DNA of 9,735 bases, from positions 1-9,735 of the forward strand of contig JABHXI010000033.1 of the NCBI GenBank assembly GCA_018657375.1, read 5' to 3'. The position numbers and the translations under genes are program-made. The stretch comes from Candidatus Nitrosopumilus sp. (GTDB lineage: Archaea > Thermoproteota > Nitrososphaeria > Nitrososphaerales > Nitrosopumilaceae). Numbering within the stretch: position 1 is the stretch's first letter; the number at the start of each line of letters is the position of its first letter. The notes under the pieces are model-generated. The model worked only from the letters and a program-made list of their open reading frames with translations. It was not told the DNA's origin and searched no databases. Shown in pieces: positions 1 through 5,508 of this stretch.

Positions 1-7
1 AAGTGAC

Positions 8-895
8 TTGGGAATTAATGAAATAATAGAAATATCTAAACCTCGAATTGTTGTTCTTCTAGTAATTACTGCAGTTACATCCATGTTTGCTGCAAGCAAA
101 TTGGTTTCTGGTGCTCCTTCTCTTGATTATTTTGATTATTTACACATTATTGTGGCAGGGGCTTTGGCATCTGCTGGATCTAGCGCACTAAATCATTATT
201 ACGATAAAGACATTGATCCTAAAATGACTCGAACTAGTACTAGACCTATTCCATCTGGAAGAATGGCTGCATCACATGTTTTGCTATATGGTTTGGCTGT
301 TAGTTGCGTTTCTGTAATTTATGGATTTTTTGCAATCAATGAAGTATCTGCTTTCTTTATTGCTGTTGGAATATTTTCTTATGTGATAATTTACACCGCT
401 TGGCTCAAACGTAGATACACGTCTAATATTGTAATTGGTGGAATTGCAGGTAGCGCTGCTGCTTGGGCTGGATGGTCAGCTGCAACTGGTAGTTTGGATT
501 TACTGGGATTTTTAGTTGGATTTTTGGTATTTGTCTGGACTCCTTCTCACTTTTGGTGTCTTGCAATGAAAATTAAAGATGAATATGCTCAAGCTGAAGT
601 TCCTATGTTGCCTGTTGTTATCGGGATGGAAAAAACATCTAAATTTATTTTAGGAAATACTTTAATTTTAATTCCTTATTCTTTGATATTGATATTAATT
701 CCTGATGGCTTGGGACTAGTTTATGCTGTAATTGCATCTGCATCTGGCGGACTGATGCTTGTATATCATTACAAATTAACAAAAACTCCTACGTCTGCAT
801 TTGCTTGGAAAGCTTACAAAGTAACTGCCCCTTATCTAACTATAATTTTTGTTGCAGTTGCATTGGATGCTGCATTTCATATTCCTTTAATTTAG
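8..895 (+). CDS. ctaB: Protoheme IX farnesyltransferase (heme O synthase), 5' end possibly truncated
   Basis: This UbiA-family membrane prenyltransferase converts protoheme IX plus farnesyl diphosphate to heme O, the precursor of heme A for heme-copper terminal oxidases. Seen: the first Asp-rich motif N62-HYYD-KDID70 followed by TRTSTRPIPSGR, the WTPSHFW motif at about 177-183, and D191-EY...VPMLPVV at 191-204. These are the CtaB/CyoE signatures and separate it from other UbiA enzymes. Hydrophobic segments recur along the chain, as expected of a protein with about nine membrane helices. The length of 295 residues is normal for the family. The start used is TTG at 8, but the frame stays open to the window edge (Ser, Asp codons), so the true start may lie a few codons upstream. 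It converges with the minus-strand cluster and leaves 15 bases between stops. Identity is near certain; only the start is open. Confidence 0.93.
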   Translation: MGINEIIEISKPRIVVLLVITAVTSMFAASKLVSGAPSLDYFDYLHIIVAGALASAGSSALNHYYDKDIDPKMTRTSTRPIPSGRMAASHVLLYGLAVSCVSVIYGFFAINEVSAFFIAVGIFSYVIIYTAWLKRRYTSNIVIGGIAGSAAAWAGWSAATGSLDLLGFLVGFLVFVWTPSHFWCLAMKIKDEYAQAEVPMLPVVIGMEKTSKFILGNTLILIPYSLILILIPDGLGLVYAVIASASGGLMLVYHYKLTKTPTSAFAWKAYKVTAPYLTIIFVAVALDAAFHIPLI

Positions 896-898
896 TTA

Positions 899-904
899 TT
901 TTTT
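899..904 (+). terminator. Oligo-T termination signal after ctaB
   Basis: A run of six T residues lies 4 bases after the ctaB stop, in the 15-base gap before the convergent gene. Archaeal transcription commonly ends at plain T tracts without a hairpin. No hairpin is visible. The opposite strand lacks a matching T run, so the signal fits the plus strand only. Confidence 0.4.
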
Positions 905-910
905 AATTAT

Positions 911-1207
911 TTATTTATCTAATCCTGGGAAACTTGCTTCATAATCTTTTTCCATTGTTTCTTTATTTTGTTTTTTAATTGGATCTTCTTCTTTTGCAAT
1001 TACTACTATTTCAATTCGGCGTTCATCTTTTGTAAACCATGCTACCTTGATGAGTCCCAATATCTCTAAATCTAAAAGTAATTTGTTAAATTTATCTTCT
1101 GGAATGTTTAGACCATCTTTTGTCAAACTTTTGTAAAGCTCCACATCCGTTAGTGAGTTTACATCTTTAATTTTTTCATATATTGTATTTCGTAGTGGGA
1201 TTGCCAT
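911..1207 (-). CDS. Small winged-helix-like protein coupled to Cdc48, function unknown
   Basis: A 98-residue soluble protein that I do not recognise as a named family. Residues about 5-70 look like a winged helix: alternating helices (TIYEKIKDV, DVELYKSLTKDG, EDKFNKLLLDLEILGLIKV) followed by a two-strand hairpin or wing (VAWFTKDERRIEIVVIA). Residues 72-98 are a charged, probably disordered tail ending in FPGLDK. There are no cysteines and no membrane segments. The ATG at 1207 lies 2 bases after the Cdc48 stop codon, so translation is probably coupled and both proteins come from one mRNA. The winged-helix fold could bind DNA or RNA or act as a protein-protein module. Context suggests a Cdc48 cofactor or cluster regulator, but that is inference. 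Confidence 0.8.
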   Translation of the reverse strand: MAIPLRNTIYEKIKDVNSLTDVELYKSLTKDGLNIPEDKFNKLLLDLEILGLIKVAWFTKDERRIEIVVIAKEEDPIKKQNKETMEKDYEASFPGLDK

Positions 1208-1209
1208 GA

Positions 1210-3378
1210 TTAACCGTAAAATGTATTCTCTCCTTTTTTAGGTACCACGTTAGATATACTTTCTCTTACTGTATTATACCATTGATCTACTTCTTTGCTA
1301 ATTGAAGGTTTTACTTGTTTTAAGCCCATTACAAAATCGTGACTAGAGATCTTTGATGAGTTATTCCTCATCGCATGCACTGCTGCCTCTCTGCACAATG
1401 CTGCCAAATCTGCACCTGTGTAACTGTGCGTTGCAATTGCAATTTCTTGCAATTTAATATCATTAGATAACGGCATTTTTTTTGTTAAAATTTTAATTAT
1501 TTCTAACCTTCCTTTTTCATCTGGAGGTGAGACGTATAGAACCAAGTCCAATCTACCTGTTCTTAATAACGAATTATCTATGATGTCTGGTCTGTTTGTA
1601 ATTCCAATTACCACAACTCGTGAAGATGCGCCTTCTTCTATCTCTGTTAATAATTGGCTCAGAATTGTTTCACCTGCACTTCCTTCACCTGATTTTAATT
1701 TTGCTAATGCATCTAATTCATCAAAAATTACTACGCATGGCGAAGATGCCTTTGCTTTTCTAAATATTTCTCTTACTGCTTTTTCTGATTCTCCCATCCA
1801 TTTGGAAAGAATTTCTGGACCTCTAACTAAAATCATGTTTGCCCCTGTTTCTGTCGCAACTGCTCTTGCAAGTAATGTTTTCCCACATCCTGGGGGACCG
1901 TAAATTAAAGCTCCCTTTGGTGGTTTAACTCCCATTTTTGTAAATTTACTTGGTTCTTTTATTGCTGTGATTAAATTATCCGTTAATGATTTTTTAAGTT
2001 CCTCTAAACCTCCTACATCACGCCACCATACTTTTGGTCTTTCTACGTAGAACTCTCTCATTGCAGTGGGAACTACTTCGTGCATTGCTTCGTAAAAATC
2101 AATTAATTTAATTTCCATTGATTGCAAAACTGCGGATGGAATTTTTTCAGTTTCAAGATCAATTTCTGGTAGGTATCTTCTGATTGATTTCATAGCTGCC
2201 TCTCTGCACAGGGATTTGATGTCTGCCCCTGTGTATCCGTGAAGTTCTGATGATAAATTTTTCAGATCTATGTCTTCGCTAATTGGCATTCCTCGTGTAT
2301 GGATTTGTAAAATTTCGTATCTTTCATCTTCATTGGGTACGGTGATTTCAAATTCTCTATCAAATCTTCCCGGTCTTCTGAGAGCAGGATCCATGCTGTC
2401 TGGTCTATTTGTTGCGCCTAACACGATGACATTTCCTCTGTCTGTAAGTCCGTCCATTAATGCTAATAGTTGAGCCACTACTCTTTTTTCCACATCACCA
2501 TAAGCCTCTTCTCTTTTTGGTGCAATCGCATCAATTTCGTCTATGAATATTATGCTTGGAGAATTATCTTTTGCTTCTTTAAAAATTTCTCTTAGTTTGG
2601 CTTCCGTTTCTCCATAATACTTGTTCATAATTTCTGGACCGTTAATTGGATACATGTTAGCTTCTGATTCACTTGCAAGAACTTTTGCAAGTAATGTTTT
2701 CCCACATCCTGGTGGGCCATAAAGTAAAATTCCACTGTGCGGTTCAATTCCTAATCTTGTAAATAATTCTGGGTGTCTTAATGGTAATTCTACTATTTCT
2801 CTCATTGCTTTAGTTTTGTGTTTTAAACCTCCTACTTCTTCGTATGTTACTCGAACTTTTCTATCGATTGATATTTCTGATGAAATACTTACCTCTGTTG
2901 TTTTGTCGATTTCGATTACCCCTTTTGGTACTGTTTTTGTAATTTTAAAATCCATGGAATTTCCCAAAATCATTACTGCAATTTCATCTCCGTGTGTAAT
3001 TGGTAATCCTTTTAGTCTATTTTTTACAAAATCCGTGTATTCTTTATCCACTGTAACTGAATCGTTTAATGGGGTTAACGCTATTATTTTTGCAATCTTT
3101 GATGTAACTTTTCTAATCTTTACAATGTCATTTAATGTTCCTCCTACATTTTTTCTTGTTTGTCCATCTATTCTAATTATGTCTGGAAATTTTTCGTCTT
3201 CGTCAACTGGCCAAATAACTGCACAACTAGTTCTTGAACCCATTATTTCAATAATGTCTCCTGGCTCTACTTTTAGAAAGTCCATTGCTTGTGGACCTAC
3301 TCTGGCACGTTTCTTACCTATGTCTCTTTGTTTTGCTTCACCAATTCTCATTTGCAAAGGTTCTTCTTTGCGGACCAA
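1210..3378 (-). CDS. cdc48: Cdc48/VAT family double AAA+ ATPase (unfoldase) with HbYX-like tail
   Basis: This is a cytosolic hexameric unfoldase, the archaeal counterpart of p97/VAT, that threads proteins for degradation or remodelling. The N-domain spans about 8-175 (double-psi barrel plus Cdc48_2-like part). D1 has Walker A GPPGCGKT at 221-228, pore loop KYYGE at 253-257, Walker B IFIDEID at 277-283, sensor N324 and Arg-finger region RRPGR at 334-338. D2 has Walker A at 494-501, pore loop KWMGE at 526-530, Walker B D553-E554, sensor N595 and RTGR at 606-609 in place of the usual RPGR. Both domains look catalytically intact. The last three residues, F-Y-G, fit the HbYX proteasome-docking motif. 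The start is TTG at 3378: no ATG or GTG lies between it and the upstream in-frame stop, and it preserves the first N-domain strand. ATG at 3351 is an alternative. It is fourth-to-last in a tight cluster after aEF1B (22-base gap). At 722 residues it is close to VAT. Confidence 0.96.
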   Translation of the reverse strand: MVRKEEPLQMRIGEAKQRDIGKKRARVGPQAMDFLKVEPGDIIEIMGSRTSCAVIWPVDEDEKFPDIIRIDGQTRKNVGGTLNDIVKIRKVTSKIAKIIALTPLNDSVTVDKEYTDFVKNRLKGLPITHGDEIAVMILGNSMDFKITKTVPKGVIEIDKTTEVSISSEISIDRKVRVTYEEVGGLKHKTKAMREIVELPLRHPELFTRLGIEPHSGILLYGPPGCGKTLLAKVLASESEANMYPINGPEIMNKYYGETEAKLREIFKEAKDNSPSIIFIDEIDAIAPKREEAYGDVEKRVVAQLLALMDGLTDRGNVIVLGATNRPDSMDPALRRPGRFDREFEITVPNEDERYEILQIHTRGMPISEDIDLKNLSSELHGYTGADIKSLCREAAMKSIRRYLPEIDLETEKIPSAVLQSMEIKLIDFYEAMHEVVPTAMREFYVERPKVWWRDVGGLEELKKSLTDNLITAIKEPSKFTKMGVKPPKGALIYGPPGCGKTLLARAVATETGANMILVRGPEILSKWMGESEKAVREIFRKAKASSPCVVIFDELDALAKLKSGEGSAGETILSQLLTEIEEGASSRVVVIGITNRPDIIDNSLLRTGRLDLVLYVSPPDEKGRLEIIKILTKKMPLSNDIKLQEIAIATHSYTGADLAALCREAAVHAMRNNSSKISSHDFVMGLKQVKPSISKEVDQWYNTVRESISNVVPKKGENTFYG
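1866..1893 (-). repeat. 28-base exact repeat, copy in the D2 Walker A of cdc48
   Basis: These 28 bases are identical to 2685-2712. Read on the minus strand they encode P-G-C-G-K-T-L-L-A of the second ATPase domain. The match includes every synonymous position, among them a GGG glycine codon, and breaks at the first base on both sides. Confidence 0.85.
2685..2712 (-). repeat. 28-base exact repeat, copy in the D1 Walker A of cdc48
   Basis: This is the partner of 1866-1893, in the first ATPase domain, 819 bases away and in the same orientation. A second, shorter identity of 16 bases (1382-1397 and 2195-2210) encodes the C-R-E-A-A segment of each domain. Confidence 0.85.
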
Positions 3379-3400
3379 AAATCTCTTACTTCCTGTTGTG

Positions 3401-3667
3401 CTAATTACGGCTCATGCTTAGTACTTCAAATTCACTAACACCATCTACTGCTCTTACTGTGTCTTCTAGTGAATCCATTTGTCCATCTTTGTCTTCTAAT
3501 ACAAATTCTGCTTTTAGACATTCTAATCCAAAAGCTAATGGCTCTTTTGCATGTCGTTTTAAGGTAATTCCATCTTTAAGTGATGTTTTTACATTTTCTG
3601 CTAATTTATCTAGATCTACCTCCATTCCCGTTGGAAGAATTTTTGCTATCAATACCACGTCTGTCAT
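3401..3667 (-). CDS. Archaeal elongation factor 1-beta (guanine nucleotide exchange factor)
   Basis: aEF1B exchanges GDP for GTP on EF-1alpha so that it can be reused to deliver aminoacyl-tRNA. The protein is a single EF1-GNE domain of 88 residues, starting [14 protein letters not shown], with the family features [18 protein letters not shown], the acidic D-G-Q-M-D-S-L-E segment and the closing V-D-G-V-S-E-F-E-V strand. The ATG at 3667 gives the usual family length of about 88-90. The frame remains open to an ATG at 3748, but those 27 extra codons lie inside the zinc-ribbon gene and would add a non-family N-terminus, so I rejected that start. The gene begins 4 bases after the zinc-ribbon stop, so the two are surely cotranscribed; this pair is commonly adjacent in archaea. 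Confidence 0.94.
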   Translation of the reverse strand: MTDVVLIAKILPTGMEVDLDKLAENVKTSLKDGITLKRHAKEPLAFGLECLKAEFVLEDKDGQMDSLEDTVRAVDGVSEFEVLSMSRN

Positions 3668-3671
3668 TTTT

Positions 3672-3851
3672 TTAAGGTCCTGTGAAATTACATGAAGAAC
3701 ATGTGTAATTTCTTGCTGCGTCTCTGCAACTTTGACATCTCCAAACAATATCTACACCACAATTAGGACAATTAAATTTCACAGATTTATCTCCTGGCAT
3801 AATTGATCTATTACAACAACTACATGTTGGTAATGATATTGTAGATGACAT
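3672..3851 (-). CDS. Twin zinc-ribbon protein with a probable role in translation (COG2888-like)
   Basis: A 59-residue protein with four CxxC knuckles: C10-C13 (with an extra C12), C28-C31, C39-C42 and C51-C54, enough to bind two zinc ions. This is the pattern of the small archaeal zinc-ribbon RNA-binding proteins annotated as functioning in translation, and the adjacency to aEF1B supports that. The molecular role is not established from sequence. I chose the ATG at 3851 because a TATAAA element at 3880-3875 sits about 26 bases upstream, so transcription would begin at that ATG and the mRNA would be leaderless. It also gives the usual length. The in-frame ATGs at 3875 and 3872 would give 67 or 66 residues with the extra N-terminus MMFTENLN, but the first would abut the TATA element itself. 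Confidence 0.86.
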   Translation of the reverse strand: MSSTISLPTCSCCNRSIMPGDKSVKFNCPNCGVDIVWRCQSCRDAARNYTCSSCNFTGP

Positions 3852-3874
3852 GTTCAAATTTTCTGTAAACATCA

Positions 3875-3880
3875 TTTATA
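3875..3880 (-). promoter_or_regulatory. TATA box for the zinc-ribbon/aEF1B/cdc48 cluster
   Basis: TATAAA on the minus strand, preceded by purine-rich GTAAGG as a possible BRE. Its centre is about 26 bases from the ATG at 3851, the archaeal spacing to a transcription start. It lies in the 17-base gap after the reductase stop and would let the cluster be transcribed independently of that gene. Confidence 0.6.
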
Positions 3881-3892
3881 CCTTACTTGGAA

Positions 3893-5041
3893 TTAATCTG
3901 TAATTGAACTCAGTATTTTTTTGAGTTCTCCTGTGATTAATGTTTTAGATATTTTTAATGAACTTTTTATTCCTAGTAGTTTTATGATTGAACTTGTATG
4001 GAAATCAAAATCATCTTTTTCTGAAATCTCATTAGTAATTTCTGGTGTTATCGATTCAAATAATTTATTGATTGTTTGATTGTCTATTCTTTCTAATATT
4101 TTTCTTACAAGCAATTGTTTTTCAAATTCTTTGCCGAATCTTTCTGTCCATCTTTTTTGATACTCTTGAAGATCTGAAATTTTATTTGTTTTTAAAAATT
4201 TGGATATAGCTTGTCCTGCATAAACTCCCCCCATACCACTTGTAAAAATTCCACCAGCTGTGGTTGGTTTTGCTTGTCCTGCTGCATCCCCTATGATTAC
4301 TGTTTTACCTTCGACAAATTTTTCAATTGGACCTTTAATCCAAATTGGTGCATATATTTTTCTAATAGTTGAAAATTTTCCTTTTTCCTTAAGAATCGAA
4401 TCTAATGCTTCTACGACGTTGATCCCTTTTCCTGCCACGCCTACTTTACCTTTCCCTTCGTTTGATGGGATTACCCATGCAAAAAATCCTGGATATTTTT
4501 CTTGATCAAAAATCACTTCTACTTTACCTTTTTTTATCCAATCTGCATAAATTTCATATTGTGCAGATGATAAAATTCCTGTTCTGTCTTTTTGTACTAA
4601 CGTTGACACTCCTCTTGCATCGACAAAAATTTTACAATCAATTTTTTCTTCATTGGTTCTTATCCCTTTATCTGTAATTTCTTGAAAACTTGTTCTAACT
4701 TTGATTATTGCCCCGTTTCTTTGAGCTTGAAATGCAATCTGTTTATCTAATTCTCTTCTACTGATTTCTACTACTTTTTGTTTTTTTGAATTAATTGTAA
4801 AATTATTTCCATTCGACGATGTGATCTTTGCAGACTCTATCATATGGTCAAATGTTTTTCTGTATGGTATTATTCCCAATTCTTCTAATCCTGACATGCT
4901 GACTAACCCTCCGCAATGTTCTGGTGTCCCTATTTCATAATCCTCTTCAATTACTAACACTGAAAATCCTTTTGAAGATATTTCTCTAGCACATAGCAAA
5001 CCTGCAACGCTTCCTCCTGCAACTATTGCGTCGTAGTACAT
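3893..5041 (-). CDS. Geranylgeranyl reductase family FAD-dependent oxidoreductase
   Basis: A flavoprotein of the family that reduces geranylgeranyl double bonds, typically in archaeal membrane lipids, at the cytoplasmic membrane face. Seen: an N-terminal FAD-binding Rossmann start (YDAIVAGGSVAGL, 3-15) with the acidic end of strand 2 at E32-E33; PEHCGGLVS at 40-48, whose C43 aligns with the conserved cysteine loop of the family; FAWVIP with a following G-x-G at 187-199, resembling the YxWxFP motif; and the second FAD motif GDAAGQAKPTTAGGI at 251-265. The third glycine of GxGxxG is Ser11, a variation seen in this family. At 382 residues it is on the short side. Archaea often carry several paralogues, so the substrate (lipid, menaquinone side chain or another prenyl) cannot be fixed. 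The start is the ATG at 5041, supported by an AT element about 25 bases upstream. Confidence 0.88.
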   Translation of the reverse strand: MYYDAIVAGGSVAGLLCAREISSKGFSVLVIEEDYEIGTPEHCGGLVSMSGLEELGIIPYRKTFDHMIESAKITSSNGNNFTINSKKQKVVEISRRELDKQIAFQAQRNGAIIKVRTSFQEITDKGIRTNEEKIDCKIFVDARGVSTLVQKDRTGILSSAQYEIYADWIKKGKVEVIFDQEKYPGFFAWVIPSNEGKGKVGVAGKGINVVEALDSILKEKGKFSTIRKIYAPIWIKGPIEKFVEGKTVIIGDAAGQAKPTTAGGIFTSGMGGVYAGQAISKFLKTNKISDLQEYQKRWTERFGKEFEKQLLVRKILERIDNQTINKLFESITPEITNEISEKDDFDFHTSSIIKLLGIKSSLKISKTLITGELKKILSSITD

Positions 5042-5060
5042 AGATTTTGGTTCTTTGTCA

Positions 5061-5070
5061 ATTATTTAAT
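5061..5070. promoter_or_regulatory. AT-rich promoter element shared by the divergent reductase and pth2 genes
   Basis: ATTATTTAAT is nearly self-complementary and lies in the 66-base gap between two divergent starts. On the minus strand (ATTAAATAAT) its centre is about 25 bases from the reductase ATG, fitting a leaderless start. On the plus strand it would place transcription near 5093, leaving a leader of about 15 bases before pth2. It could serve both directions. No other TATA-like sequence as good is seen in the gap. Confidence 0.45.
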
Positions 5071-5107
5071 TCCAAAGTTTTTCATTGTGCCTATTCTTGA
5101 TAACACC

Positions 5108-5461
5108 ATGGGAGACATTAAGCAGGTAATTGTAGTTAGAACTGATCTTGGTATGGGAAAGGGTAAGATCGCTGCACAAGTAGGACATGCGTGTGTACTT
5201 GGTGCTGAACATGTGAGAAAATCTCATCCTGAGTGGTGGTCTGAATGGTGGGGTGGTCAAGAAAAAGTGGTTGTAAGAGTTTCTGGACTTAAGGAGTTAC
5301 AACAAGTAAAAAGACATGCTATTGATTTGAATCTTCCATGGTCTGAAGTATCAGATGCAGGACATACGCAATTATCTCCTGGTACAACAACATGTCTATC
5401 CATTGGACCTGCACCTGAAAATTTAATTGATAAAATTACTGGAGATTTTAAATTACTTTAG
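5108..5461 (+). CDS. pth2: Peptidyl-tRNA hydrolase, archaeal/eukaryotic type (Pth2)
   Basis: The enzyme cleaves the ester bond of peptidyl-tRNA that has dropped off the ribosome, recycling tRNA. The 117 residues carry the whole Pth2 signature: KQVIVVRTDLGMGKGKIAAQ at 5-24, with K18 at the position of the catalytic lysine of the family, and V-S-D83-AGHTQ...GTTT...S-I-G-P at 81-101. The ATG at 5108 gives the usual length and N-terminus. A GTG at 5087 in the same frame would add seven residues (MPILDNT) and is less likely. Between helix 1 and the next strand is an unusual tryptophan cluster, HPEWWSEWW, at 40-48. No Shine-Dalgarno sequence is apparent. The gene stands alone, divergent from the reductase; its stop is 47 bases before the next gene, which has its own promoter. 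Confidence 0.95.
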   Translation: MGDIKQVIVVRTDLGMGKGKIAAQVGHACVLGAEHVRKSHPEWWSEWWGGQEKVVVRVSGLKELQQVKRHAIDLNLPWSEVSDAGHTQLSPGTTTCLSIGPAPENLIDKITGDFKLL

Positions 5462-5479
5462 ATGTTTTCTTGGAATGAG

Positions 5480-5485
5480 ATATAA
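5480..5485 (+). promoter_or_regulatory. TATA box for the propeller/truD pair
   Basis: ATATAA, within GAGATATAACCC, is centred about 26 bases before the ATG at 5509, so transcription would start at or next to the start codon. This implies a leaderless mRNA, and no ribosome-binding site is seen before the ATG. Confidence 0.6.
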
Positions 5486-5497
5486 CCCTGTAAGATG

Positions 5498-5504
5498 TTT
5501 TTTT
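5498..5504 (+). terminator. T7 tract, possible pth2 terminator
   Basis: Seven consecutive T residues lie 37 bases after the pth2 stop and just ahead of the next start codon. They could end the pth2 transcript. Their position between the downstream TATA box and start means they would sit outside the leaderless downstream mRNA. Confidence 0.35.
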
Positions 5505-5508
5505 AAAC

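Noticed and set aside
2816..3421. Open frame of 201 codons on the plus strand opposite the cdc48 N-domain
   Set aside because: It is antisense to a certain gene, its composition (Ser, Ile, Phe, Thr rich) is that of a complementary-strand shadow, and it resembles no protein family. The same holds for the plus-strand frames at 1580-1903, 2270-2473, 3414-3695, 4260-4505 and 4462-4677.
3668..3748. N-terminal extension of aEF1B from an ATG at 3748
   Set aside because: The 27 codons lie within the zinc-ribbon gene in another frame, and the family domain begins at the internal Met (3667), which gives the standard length.
5066..5260. 64-codon frame on the minus strand across the reductase/pth2 gap
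   Set aside because: It overlaps the 5' part of the certain pth2 gene and the shared promoter, and shows no domain.
5497..5508. GTTT-TTTT-AAAC as a hairpin before the propeller gene
   Set aside because: The stem would be four A/T-rich pairs and too weak; the run is better explained as an archaeal T-tract terminator.
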